Shown piece by piece: positions 1 through 5,804 of a DNA stretch of 12,476 nucleotides. Below the pieces are notes generated by a model that was given only the letters and a program-made list of their open reading frames with translations, was not told the origin of the DNA and made no database searches. The first letter of the stretch is position 1, and every line of letters begins with the position of its first letter. This stretch comes from an uncultured Clostridia bacterium (GTDB taxonomy: Bacteria; Bacillota; Clostridia; Oscillospirales; Ruminococcaceae): positions 1 through 12,476 of the forward strand of contig CAMWLH010000028.1 of assembly GCA_947175045.1 (NCBI GenBank). The letters are read 5' to 3'. The position numbers and the translations under genes were made by a program.

Positions 1-10
1 GATATGGACA

Positions 11-514
11 ATGTCGACTAACGAAAAAAAGGGCGTTACCGTCAAGATTGATGCGGATTTGCACGCTGAAGTCAGGCGGTACATTGAAGAACACGCAATG
101 ACGATGGGAGACTTTGTAAGCATGGCACTTCAGGACGAGCTCCACCCAAAACTTAATATTCAGGAGGTCAAAACTATGGGCAATATGAGAACGATGGCGT
201 TTCAGGTGCCGGAGGAGCTATTCCAAAAGATCAAAGACTATTTGCAGCGCAACAATATGACTCAGAAGCAGTTTGTGATTGGGCTGATCGAAAACGAAAT
301 CGAGCGTGATCTGGCACAGCGACAAACAGTAAGCGAAACGCCAACAGATTCCGAGGAAGTAGAGGAACAACCCGAGGAACGGGAAAGCACCGATTTTTCG
401 GACGATTTCGACGGTGAGAATGAGGAATACGAAAATCCCGAGGAGGATGAAGATTTGGACGAAAGCGAGGATCAAGACGAGTCCGAGGAAATGGGAATGG
501 CTATGAGTATGTAA
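11..514 (+). CDS. Tandem ribbon-helix-helix protein with acidic tail, mobile-element type
   Basis: The 167-residue protein has two ribbon-helix-helix-like segments. Residues about 8-47 have a short beta strand (VTVKID) followed by two helices, and residues about 59-98 repeat the plan (MRTMAFQVPEELF, then a helix ending VIGLIENEI). The tail from about residue 105 is almost entirely Asp/Glu and ends MGMAMSM. RHH proteins bind DNA as dimers through the strand. From memory, proteins of this architecture occur in conjugative elements of Clostridia, where their role is not settled; accessory DNA-processing or regulation is inference. Only ten bases precede the ATG, so its ribosome site cannot be judged. 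A frame reading to a stop at 19-21 may be the end of an upstream gene overlapping this start. A strong internal AGGAGG (162-167) lies seven bases before an in-frame ATG at 175, so a 113-residue form with only the second RHH and the acidic tail may also be made. Confidence 0.75.
   Translation: MSTNEKKGVTVKIDADLHAEVRRYIEEHAMTMGDFVSMALQDELHPKLNIQEVKTMGNMRTMAFQVPEELFQKIKDYLQRNNMTQKQFVIGLIENEIERDLAQRQTVSETPTDSEEVEEQPEERESTDFSDDFDGENEEYENPEEDEDLDESEDQDESEEMGMAMSM
162..177 (+). promoter_or_regulatory. Internal Shine-Dalgarno and in-frame start codon
   Basis: AGGAGG at 162-167, a seven-base spacer and ATG at 175-177 form an ideal initiation site inside the RHH gene, exactly between its two RHH segments. 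It could start a short isoform, or it could mark the ancestral start of the second RHH gene before fusion to the first. Confidence 0.5.
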
Positions 515-522
515 AAAAGACC

Positions 523-551
523 TTGACATTTATATTGTAATATATTATAAT
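523..551 (+). promoter_or_regulatory. Consensus sigma-A promoter reading rightward
   Basis: TTGACA (523-528) and TATAAT (546-551) are separated by 17 bp, a perfect consensus. Transcription would start near 558, just past the RHH stop codon. No intact gene lies downstream on the plus strand before the convergent comEA, so the product would be a short RNA running into the long palindrome and perhaps the transposase remnant. Confidence 0.7.
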
Positions 552-621
552 GTAAATAATAGAATATTGGCGTTTTTGATTGTGGGAAGAAAAAATCTTT
601 TTTGTCAGTGTTTCACAACTA

Positions 622-699
622 ATTGTTACCAAAAAGATATTATGCCCACAAACGGCTGTGCAAAGCCATTTGTGGGCATAATATCTTTTTGGTAACAAT
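622..699. repeat. Near-perfect 36-bp inverted repeat (long hairpin)
   Basis: Arms 622-657 and 664-699 are complementary at 35 of 36 positions (the exception is 653 against 668), with a six-base loop at 658-663. The arms begin and end ATTGTTACC/GGTAACAAT. The hairpin is not followed by a T-run on either strand, so it does not look like a simple intrinsic terminator. A degenerate third copy of the right-arm core (TTGTGGG...ATCTTTTT) lies at 580-604. It could be a palindromic MITE-like insertion, an end structure of the integrative element, or a structured RNA made from the promoter at 523-551. Confidence 0.85.
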
Positions 700-707
700 A
701 TAATAGC

Positions 708-747
708 TTCCCCGACTGGACTTGAACCATTGACCCCTGATTAACAG
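708..747 (-). pseudogene. 3'-half fragment of a tRNA-Asn(GTT) gene, attachment-site-like scar
   Basis: Read on the minus strand from 747 to 708, the sequence starts with the anticodon loop CTGTTAA (GTT, Asn). It continues with the 3' anticodon stem TCAGG, a short variable loop, the T-arm with TTCAAGT loop and CCAGT, and a 3' acceptor strand CGGGGAA. The 5' half (D-arm and 5' acceptor) is missing: bases right of 747 do not pair with it. The T-stem carries a mismatch (AATGG against CCAGT) and no CCA is encoded, so the fragment is decaying. Partial tRNAs running from the anticodon loop to the 3' end are the usual duplicated core left by tyrosine-recombinase elements that integrate in tRNA genes. 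Confidence 0.65.
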
Positions 748-782
748 AAAGAAACTCAACCACTATTGAACATCATAGCACA

Positions 783-1182
783 AGAACGCGGTATTGTTCA
801 CACCAAATTCAGACAAAAATCAGGACTGTAGAATTATTCAGGCAAACGCATGATGTTGAACACGTTATTCGCAAGTACCCCGTCGGCAGAGCGTCTGTGT
901 GCGTTGGAGCAAACGGTATGATGACACGCGTGAATCTTGGAACAGCACCCAAACTCCCACACCGAGCAGTAACTCAAGTGGATAAAAGACTGTTGCAGAC
1001 GCAATCCAAACTTCTATATATGCGAGCTGTACGGCAAGCCGCGAGAGGACAGCGCCTACTCGCGACATCCGGGTTGGCTGTGTCGCGTGTTTATACGGCT
1101 GGGAACGAGGAAAAAGCCCGAATCTACAAAGAAGAAAAGCCGCCGCTTGGGCAAATTGGAAATTATCCGTTGGCATTTGTAA
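783..1182 (+). pseudogene. Truncated, frameshifted DDE (IS481/rve-like) transposase remnant
   Basis: Two reading frames together resemble the N-terminal half of a clostridial DDE transposase. In the frame starting at 783, bases 816-899 give VELFRQTHDVEHVIRKYPVG, the start of a helix-turn-helix. After a frame change near 930, the frame of position 1021 gives HPNSHTEQ, an in-frame stop, LKWIKDCCRRNPN, CELYGKPREDSAYSRHPG, CRVFIRLG and STKKKS, which matches the second helical region that precedes the catalytic core. The DDE catalytic domain is absent: the frame ends in TAA at 1180-1182, directly touching the comEA stop codon on the other strand. Several stops and at least one frameshift make it non-functional. 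The family is assigned from remembered protein resemblance, not a search. Confidence 0.65.
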
Positions 1183-1551
1183 CTAGACGGTAACATGATC
1201 CCGAATTTTTTCGAGCTTTACCTCGCCTATACCCTTGACGTTGATAAGCTCGTCGACCGAGGCGAATTCTCCGTTTTCGGTGCGGTAGTCGATTATTGCC
1301 TGGGCGATCGTGCGGCCGATACCGTCCAGCTTTTTAAGCTCACGAACATTTGCCGTATTTATATTTACGACGAGATCGCTGTCGCTGCTGTTTGAGAAAT
1401 AGATCGTTTCATTTTTGACGCATACCGTTGTGCCGTGAAAAAGATTATACAGCGACATTGCGGCAAGGACTGCCACCAGCAAAGCCTTGGCCGAGAGCTT
1501 AAGAATGATTTTCGTGTCATTTTTCATTACGGGTTCGGGAACGACAGTCAT
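1183..1551 (-). CDS. comEA: ComEA-type helix-hairpin-helix DNA-binding protein
   Basis: The 122-residue protein has one N-terminal membrane segment (about residues 15-38) and a C-terminal ComEA domain (about 62-122). The domain has NINTAN, then LDGIGRTIAQAIIDYR and LINVKGIGEVKLEKI, the paired helix-hairpin-helix motifs. ComEA binds double-stranded DNA at the outer face of the membrane for uptake through the ComEC channel. This short form lacks the SLBB/ligand domain seen between anchor and HhH in many Firmicutes. No comEC, comEB or other competence gene is in the window. The ATG at 1551 has no good ribosome site directly before it. The AGGAGG further upstream fits a three-codon upstream ORF instead, and an internal ATG at residue 9 (MKND) is another possible start. 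It has its own promoter. Confidence 0.88.
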   Translation of the reverse strand: MTVVPEPVMKNDTKIILKLSAKALLVAVLAAMSLYNLFHGTTVCVKNETIYFSNSSDSDLVVNINTANVRELKKLDGIGRTIAQAIIDYRTENGEFASVDELINVKGIGEVKLEKIRDHVTV

Positions 1552-1558
1552 CTGTCAT

Positions 1559-1580
1559 TTACCGACGCATTCACACCTCC
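1559..1580 (-). promoter_or_regulatory. Shine-Dalgarno with three-codon upstream ORF (MRR-stop) before comEA
   Basis: On the minus strand AGGAGG is followed at five bases by ATG (1570-1568), then CGT CGG TAA. The comEA ATG (1551) begins seven bases after this stop and is in another frame, and an in-frame TGA blocks extension of comEA up to the AGGAGG. Translation of comEA may therefore depend on reinitiation after this mini-ORF. Confidence 0.4.
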
Positions 1581-1600
1581 TCTTTAGATAACCTGACCTA

Positions 1601-1629
1601 ATTATAACATAATAAAAGAGGAAAATCAA
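1601..1629 (-). promoter_or_regulatory. comEA promoter
   Basis: On the minus strand TTGATT (1629-1624) and TATAAT (1606-1601) are spaced by 17 bp, and transcription would begin near 1594. The -35 box begins at the last base of the terminator stem of the upstream acetyltransferase gene, so terminator T-tract and promoter share bases. Confidence 0.65.
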
Positions 1630-1662
1630 GCCCGACGCCTGCTGCTTAGCCGGCGTCGGGCT
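1629..1662 (-). terminator. Intrinsic terminator after the acetyltransferase cassette
   Basis: The 11-bp perfect stem AGCCCGACGCC (1629-1639) / GGCGTCGGGCT (1652-1662) has a 12-base loop. On the minus strand it is followed by TTGATTTTCC, a T-rich but interrupted tract. It lies 20 bases past the acetyltransferase stop codon. Confidence 0.75.
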
Positions 1663-1681
1663 CATTTGCGTTGTTATGTTT

Positions 1682-2314
1682 TTATTCTGTTTCCCGCTCA
1701 AACAGGAAGTCCTTTTTGTAAATAGTGTCGTTCTCCGTGATCTTCCTTATAACTCTGCATGGATTACCCGCGGCGAAAACGCCTGAGGGTATATCGCGGG
1801 TAACCACGCTCCCCGCGCCTATCACCGAGCCTTCCCCTATGGTGACCCCGCCGCATATCGTAACGTTCCCCGCTATCCAGCAGCCGTCCTTTACGGTTAT
1901 GGGAGCCGCGTACTCCAGGTCGTAGGGAGTTCCGTCGGATTTAACGCGCATCTTCCTTTCCTCCGCAAGCAGCGGGTGGATAGGCGTAAGTATTGAGCAG
2001 TTCGGTCCGAAAAACACGTCGTTCCCTATCGTAACGGGACAACTGTCCAGCACGGTAAGGTTGAAGTTTGAATAGCAGTTCCTGCCGAATGACGTGAAAA
2101 CTCCGTAATCGAAAATAATGGGCGAAGTGAGTGCCGTTCCATCTCCAAGGTCGGGAATAAGCCGCCGCAAGATATCCGCGCGCTTTTCCTCCTCGTCCTC
2201 GTAGGTGTCGTTGAAATCCTTGCACAGACGGTGAGCCGTAAGACGCTTTTCGGTAAGCTCTTTGTCTGAGGGATCGTAGATCATTCCTTTAAGCATTTTT
2301 TCCTGTTCTGTCAT
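1682..2314 (-). CDS. Maltose/galactoside-type O-acetyltransferase, left-handed beta-helix
   Basis: This 210-residue protein is about the usual length of the Maa/LacA/NodL family, which transfers acetyl from acetyl-CoA to a sugar hydroxyl in the cytoplasm. Residues 1-55 are the helical N-terminal Mac domain (EKMLKGMIYDPSD, LRRLIPDLG). Residues about 60-185 are hexapeptide repeats forming the beta-helix (VTIGNDVFFGPNC, ITVKDGCWIAGNVTICGGVTIG, SVIGAGSVVTRDIP). His113 in TPIHPL matches the catalytic histidine. The end IPSGVFAAGNPCRVIR is typical. The ATG is preceded by AAGGAGA at a good distance. It is the last gene of a cassette with a GNAT enzyme and a P-loop kinase. The true acceptor cannot be told from sequence. 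Confidence 0.9.
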   Translation of the reverse strand: MTEQEKMLKGMIYDPSDKELTEKRLTAHRLCKDFNDTYEDEEEKRADILRRLIPDLGDGTALTSPIIFDYGVFTSFGRNCYSNFNLTVLDSCPVTIGNDVFFGPNCSILTPIHPLLAEERKMRVKSDGTPYDLEYAAPITVKDGCWIAGNVTICGGVTIGEGSVIGAGSVVTRDIPSGVFAAGNPCRVIRKITENDTIYKKDFLFERETE

Positions 2315-2326
2315 TATAGTTCTCCT

Positions 2327-2380
2327 TTACAATGTCTCGGAAAATATCCGCTGAAGTACTTCGCTTACGCTGTCGTTCAC
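2327..2380 (-). CDS. Possible 17-residue small ORF
   Basis: Between the kinase and the acetyltransferase, minus-strand AGGAGG is followed after four bases by GTG (2380-2378) and 17 codons reading MNDSVSEVLQRIFSETL, then TAA. This TAA runs directly into the ribosome site of the acetyltransferase (TAAAGGAG). The kinase stop likewise runs into this ORF's ribosome site. The tight stop/SD tiling on both sides favours translation. It may be a coupling leader, a small protein, or the remains of a deleted gene. No family is recognised. Confidence 0.45.
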   Translation of the reverse strand: MNDSVSEVLQRIFSETL

Positions 2381-2390
2381 TTTTCCTCCT

Positions 2391-2870
2391 TTACTCGTTT
2401 ACAACTATGTCTATCTCACCCTCGTCGGGAGCTTCAAAAATCGAAGCGAATTTCCGGGCGAGATTTTCGTCCACATAATACGCGTCGGTTTTGCCCTCTT
2501 TAACAAGGGCGTTCCTTTTAGCCAGGCGCTGCGCCCAAGTCTCCTCGCTTATGCTTATGCAGCGGAGCTCGCACTTTATATTCCGAGCCGCGTAAAATTC
2601 CCGCGCGTATTTACGCTCCGCCTTAGTCCAGAAGCCCCAGTCGAGGATCACATCTATTCCCGCGCCGATAAACTCCACTGACTTACTGAAAAGGTATTTT
2701 TTGGTTCTCTCCACATATTCATCATGCTTGTCCCCGACGTGCTGTCCGAACATCGCAAGCATTATCTCGTCGACGGAGAGCACCGCCGCGCTGTTTTCGG
2801 CGCGCAGCCGCTGCGCGTAGGTGCTCTTGCCGCAGCATATTTTACCGCATATCATAATGACCTTTGCCAT
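2391..2870 (-). CDS. AAA_33-type P-loop kinase/ATP-binding protein
   Basis: The 159-residue single-domain protein begins MAKVIMICGKICCGKST. The Walker A motif is G9-x4-G14-K15-S16-T17, unusual for carrying Cys12-Cys13. SVDE (32-35, Asp34) would be the substrate or general-base region, VILDWGFW (74-81) is a Walker B-like strand, and WAQRLAKRN (112-120) is a LID-type arginine helix. This layout is that of small ATP-dependent kinases related to polynucleotide kinase, zeta toxin and antibiotic phosphotransferases, often annotated only as AAA family ATPase. The substrate is unknown. It starts nine bases after the GNAT stop codon, so the genes are co-transcribed. Context suggests small-molecule modification, which is inference. 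Confidence 0.85.
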   Translation of the reverse strand: MAKVIMICGKICCGKSTYAQRLRAENSAAVLSVDEIMLAMFGQHVGDKHDEYVERTKKYLFSKSVEFIGAGIDVILDWGFWTKAERKYAREFYAARNIKCELRCISISEETWAQRLAKRNALVKEGKTDAYYVDENLARKFASIFEAPDEGEIDIVVNE

Positions 2871-2879
2871 AAAGACCTC

Positions 2880-3308
2880 CTAAGACCCGAGCTTCTTTTT
2901 AAGGTAATATCGACAATGCCCCTCGGGGCAGTCCTCCAGTGTTCCGAATATCTCATATCCATGCTTAATGTAGAAATCCTTTGCTTGAAAATCAAAGGTG
3001 TCAAGATGGATAAGCGAGCAGTTTTCCTTTACCGCGATATCCTCTGTCTCTTTCAGCAGCCTTGACCCCAGACCGCTTTTCCGATGTGCTTCATCGACCC
3101 ACAGCACGTCTACCCATGCGATATTCCAGCAGTAGATCTCCGCAACGCAGCCCGCTATGACATTGCCGTTTTCGTCCACGATTTTTCTGCTTATATCAAT
3201 GAAATTTTCACACTGAACGCGTGGAACCTGACGCAGATTATATTCGACCAGGCTGCCGCATATAAAATCGATCTCGCTGTCGGTGCAGCTTTTTATTTCA
3301 AAATTCAT
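2880..3308 (-). CDS. GNAT family N-acetyltransferase
   Basis: The 142-residue protein starts at MNFEIKSCTDSEIDF. The ATG at 3308 is preceded by AAAGGA at seven bases and lies downstream of a clear promoter, so a longer in-frame extension starting at 3419 is rejected because it would begin upstream of that promoter. Acetyl-CoA-binding motif A is VDEAHRKSGLGSRLL (71-85, with R76-K-S-G79-L-G81), and motif B is DFYIKHGYEIFG (111-122). It transfers acetyl from acetyl-CoA to an amine; the acceptor cannot be deduced. It is the first gene of the GNAT-kinase-O-acetyltransferase cassette. Confidence 0.9.
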   Translation of the reverse strand: MNFEIKSCTDSEIDFICGSLVEYNLRQVPRVQCENFIDISRKIVDENGNVIAGCVAEIYCWNIAWVDVLWVDEAHRKSGLGSRLLKETEDIAVKENCSLIHLDTFDFQAKDFYIKHGYEIFGTLEDCPEGHCRYYLKKKLGS

Positions 3309-3366
3309 CGGTGTATCCTTTCGGCGCTGCTGTTTTTGTTTACATATGAACCATAATTTCGGTATT

Positions 3367-3395
3367 ATTATATCATACAATACCCGTAAAGTCAA
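3367..3395 (-). promoter_or_regulatory. Promoter of the GNAT-kinase-acetyltransferase cassette
   Basis: On the minus strand TTGACT (3395-3390) and TATAAT (3372-3367) are separated by 17 bp. The predicted start near 3360 gives a leader of about 50 bases before the GNAT ATG. Confidence 0.75.
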
Positions 3396-3403
3396 CACAG
3401 CGC

Positions 3404-3445
3404 AAAAATTCCCCCGCACAGCTAAATGCCGCGCGGGGATTTTTT
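3404..3445. terminator. Bidirectional intrinsic terminator
   Basis: AAAAATTCCCCCGC (3404-3417) pairs with GCGCGGGGATTTTTT (3431-3445), apart from one mismatch and a one-base bulge. This gives a GC-rich stem flanked by A- and T-tracts on both strands. It ends the ABC permease transcript, which stops at 3456 on the minus strand, and insulates the cassette promoter just downstream. Confidence 0.8.
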
Positions 3446-3455
3446 AGGCAGCTCC

Positions 3456-4316
3456 CTAAAACTCGGGCTTATCCTCCTGGTTGTTGATCTTTTTGGCGTT
3501 AAGCACCGCATACGCCATAAAGAACATCAGCACCATCACAACAAGCGAAAGCACCGTGCCCACGCATATGCTGGCGATATTCTCCGAAAGCTCAAAACCG
3601 CCGATGAACATCTCTCCCGTAACCAGCGCTCTTAGCGTAAAGGGGTGGAATTTTGTAAGGTCAAGGCTGGTGAGTATCAGTTCAACAAGAGTCGTTCCCA
3701 AATACACAAGCACCGTTACCACGCCCGGCTTACTGGTGCAAAGCCCTATCGATAGGTAGACCGTGGTGATAAACGCCGCGTAGACCGCGCAGAGCAGCGC
3801 CGCAAGAAACAGCATTCCTATTCCGATCTTTCCCTCGCTGAACAGCATATTGCACAGCCCGCCCGCGGTCAGCGACGCCAGGAACGTTCCGCCGAAAACC
3901 GTCAGCGGATAGATCACGAATTTCGGCACAAGGTAGTTGAAGTATTTCAGCCCGCAGCAGGCGGGGATTATCGTCGCACGCTTTTTCTGCTCGCCGCCCG
4001 CCGGAGACATCAGTATCAGCATTATTATCAGCAGCGATGTCGCGCACAGATCGCCCATTGTCAGCGCGAACACCATCCCTGCGTCGTTTATCATTCCCGA
4101 GACCATCTCGACGGACTCCATGCCGGCAGACATAGTCATCGCCAATGCCATCTGGGGGTACTCCATATTGCTCATATATTCAAGCATTACGTTCAGCAGC
4201 ATATACATAAGCGGGTCTGCCAGTACGAACGAGAATATCGCTATCAGAATGCCGCCGAAGCGGAACGTCCGCAAAAACTGGAACCATTCCTTTTTAAATC
4301 CGTATTTTATCTGCAT
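3456..4316 (-). CDS. ABC-2-type transporter permease
   Basis: The 286-residue membrane protein has about six hydrophobic segments: near 22-46 (GGILIAIFSFVLADPLMYML), 80-110, 132-155, 165-190, 197-213 and 254-278. It has a short cytoplasmic N-terminus and a charged C-terminus (NNQEDKPEF). Size and layout fit the membrane subunit of a two-component ABC-2 exporter. Its ATG follows the ATPase TAA with no intervening base (TAAATG), so translation is coupled to that of the ATPase. A Met-rich stretch (MALAMTMSAGMESVEMVSGM) sits in a periplasm-facing or loop region. The substrate is unknown; antimicrobial peptide or lipid export would be guesses from family size. Confidence 0.8.
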   Translation of the reverse strand: MQIKYGFKKEWFQFLRTFRFGGILIAIFSFVLADPLMYMLLNVMLEYMSNMEYPQMALAMTMSAGMESVEMVSGMINDAGMVFALTMGDLCATSLLIIMLILMSPAGGEQKKRATIIPACCGLKYFNYLVPKFVIYPLTVFGGTFLASLTAGGLCNMLFSEGKIGIGMLFLAALLCAVYAAFITTVYLSIGLCTSKPGVVTVLVYLGTTLVELILTSLDLTKFHPFTLRALVTGEMFIGGFELSENIASICVGTVLSLVVMVLMFFMAYAVLNAKKINNQEDKPEF

Positions 4317-5204
4317 TTAACCCACCACCTTTCCGAATACCTCTTCCAAGGTTGCCGTGCCTATGCTGAAGCTCTCCGCGACAATATCATTGTCCGTCAT
4401 CAGCCGCATTAGCCGTTTTGCGGTGTCCTCCGCGTTCTCCGTTCCGAATCTGAACAAGTCCTCATCGTTATTGTATTCCGCGCGGGCAAAATCCACCGAC
4501 AGCAGCTTTATCTTGTTTTCCTGCGTCAGCCCTCTTACGGTGAGATTTATCACGTCGCCGCCCTGATTTCTCAGCAGCTCCTTAAGGCTGCCCTCCTCGG
4601 CAAGAGTACCGTTTTTCATAATGCCTATGCGGTTAGCTACACGCTCCACGTCCGAGAGGATATGCGTTGAAAGGGCTATCGTGCAGCCCATCGCCTTCAG
4701 GCGGTTGATTATCGCGATGACTTCCGCGCGTCCCTGCGGGTCAAGCGCGGAGGTAGGCTCGTCGAAAATAAGCAGCTCGGGGTTGCCGAGTATCGCCGCG
4801 CCCATTCCCAGGCGCTGGGTCATGCCGCGGGAAAATCCCTTTGCGCGCTGATTCGCGGCGTGCGTCAGCCCGATAACGTCAAGAACCTCTGCGACGCGCC
4901 TGTTCACATCGCCCTCCCATTCGGTGCAGGCAGCTATATATTCGAGGTACTCCCTCGCTGTCATATAGCCGTATATCATGGGGCTCTCGGGGAGATATCC
5001 GACCTTGATCGGCTTTCCGTTTCCCAGGGTTATCTCGCCCTCGTCCTTGGGGATTATGTTGCAGATTATATTCATAGTGGTGGTCTTTCCGCAGCCGTTG
5101 CGCCCAAGAAATCCGTATACGTCGCCGTCCTCGATATTCATGCTCAGACCGTTGAGAACCGGTATCGCGCCGTATTTTTTGCGAAGATCGCGTATTCTTA
5201 CCAT
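4317..5204 (-). CDS. ABC transporter ATP-binding protein
   Basis: The 295-residue nucleotide-binding subunit energises the permease encoded directly after it. Walker A is GRNGCGKTT (34-42), the signature is FSRGMTQRL (124-132, a variant of LSGGQ), Walker B is LLIFDEP (144-150) with Glu149 as likely catalytic base, and the switch histidine is in STHIL (His181). The Q-loop position reads YLPESP, with Glu in place of Gln, as is common in the CcmA/YtrB-like drug and peptide exporter ATPases. Residues after about 215 form the family's C-terminal extension. The ATG follows an AAAGGGA ribosome site. The promoter is immediately upstream. No GntR/YtrA regulator is adjacent. Confidence 0.92.
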   Translation of the reverse strand: MVRIRDLRKKYGAIPVLNGLSMNIEDGDVYGFLGRNGCGKTTTMNIICNIIPKDEGEITLGNGKPIKVGYLPESPMIYGYMTAREYLEYIAACTEWEGDVNRRVAEVLDVIGLTHAANQRAKGFSRGMTQRLGMGAAILGNPELLIFDEPTSALDPQGRAEVIAIINRLKAMGCTIALSTHILSDVERVANRIGIMKNGTLAEEGSLKELLRNQGGDVINLTVRGLTQENKIKLLSVDFARAEYNNDEDLFRFGTENAEDTAKRLMRLMTDNDIVAESFSIGTATLEEVFGKVVG

Positions 5205-5253
5205 ATCATTTCCCTTTCCTTTTCAGTCATATCTGTTAATATTCGATATATAC

Positions 5254-5299
5254 AGTTTAACTCATATAGCTTGATTTGTCAAGGGCTTTTTTATTTTTT
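5254..5299 (-). promoter_or_regulatory. Promoter of the ABC exporter operon with A-tract UP element
   Basis: On the minus strand TTGACA (5282-5277), a 17-bp spacer and TAAACT (5259-5254) form a good promoter with a weaker -10 box. Two A-tracts directly upstream (complement of 5287-5299) resemble an UP element. A partial dyad CTGT...ACAG (5233-5254) straddles the start region and could be an operator. Confidence 0.6.
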
Positions 5300-5396
5300 T
5301 CTCAAAAAACCTCAAATATGTTGCCGACGGGTTTAATTTATGTTGACGAGAAGCTGTTATACTACAGGGCTTTGCAGCTCAATTTTGTTTGCCCCT

Positions 5397-5804
5397 TTAA
5401 TGCGTGGGTTTTATGCCGCTGTTTTTCTCTTCGGTTCTATATTTCAGAATATCCCACGCCGCCGCGACAGCTCCGCCGACAGCGTAGCAAATCAAGTCTT
5501 TGAAATCAAATGTCGAACCCAGTATCACCGCGAGAACGCTCCCCACATGATCCGATATATCCGTAAGCTGAATAAGCTCCACAGCAAAGGCGAGAGCGGT
5601 CACCCAAACCGACAAAAAACGCGGCTTGTTCACAAATACGATACGAGCTCCGCAGTAGACCGTCACCACCGCCAGAACGTCCCCGAGATAGGGGCGCACG
5701 AAGCTGTCGTGAACAAAAAGCGCTATCAGTACCTCAACGCCCAGCAGCACAGCGAACGCCGCCGCGTACAACAGCCTTTTGCGTATGGCGCGCCGCCCGC
5801 TCAT
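5397..5804 (-). CDS. DUF2809 family membrane protein
   Basis: The 135-residue protein starts MSGRRAIRKRLLYAAAF. The ATG at 5804 overlaps the radA TGA (ATGA) and has AGGGGAG before it, so the longer frame starting at 5939 inside radA is rejected. A basic N-terminus precedes about four to five hydrophobic segments (10-30, 39-57, 62-80, 83-95, 101-118). The motifs YLGDVLAVVTVYCGAR, ELIQLTD and HVGSVLAVILGSTFDFKDL, with paired Asp/Glu in membrane segments, are those of the DUF2809 family of unknown function. It is translationally coupled to radA, though a link to DNA repair is not established. I see no convincing terminator after it. Confidence 0.85.
   Translation of the reverse strand: MSGRRAIRKRLLYAAAFAVLLGVEVLIALFVHDSFVRPYLGDVLAVVTVYCGARIVFVNKPRFLSVWVTALAFAVELIQLTDISDHVGSVLAVILGSTFDFKDLICYAVGGAVAAAWDILKYRTEEKNSGIKPTH

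Noticed and set aside
622..699. CRISPR repeat or ordinary terminator interpretation of the palindrome
   Set aside because: There is one hairpin with no spaced repeats, and no T-run follows it on either strand.
865..1176. 103-codon minus-strand open frame
   Set aside because: It is antisense to the transposase remnant, which has recognisable motifs on the plus strand; no minus-strand family resemblance.
5340..5396. Terminator after the DUF2809 gene (AGCTG...CAGCT near 5352-5377)
   Set aside because: The stem is only five base pairs with a long loop and no following T-tract on the minus strand.
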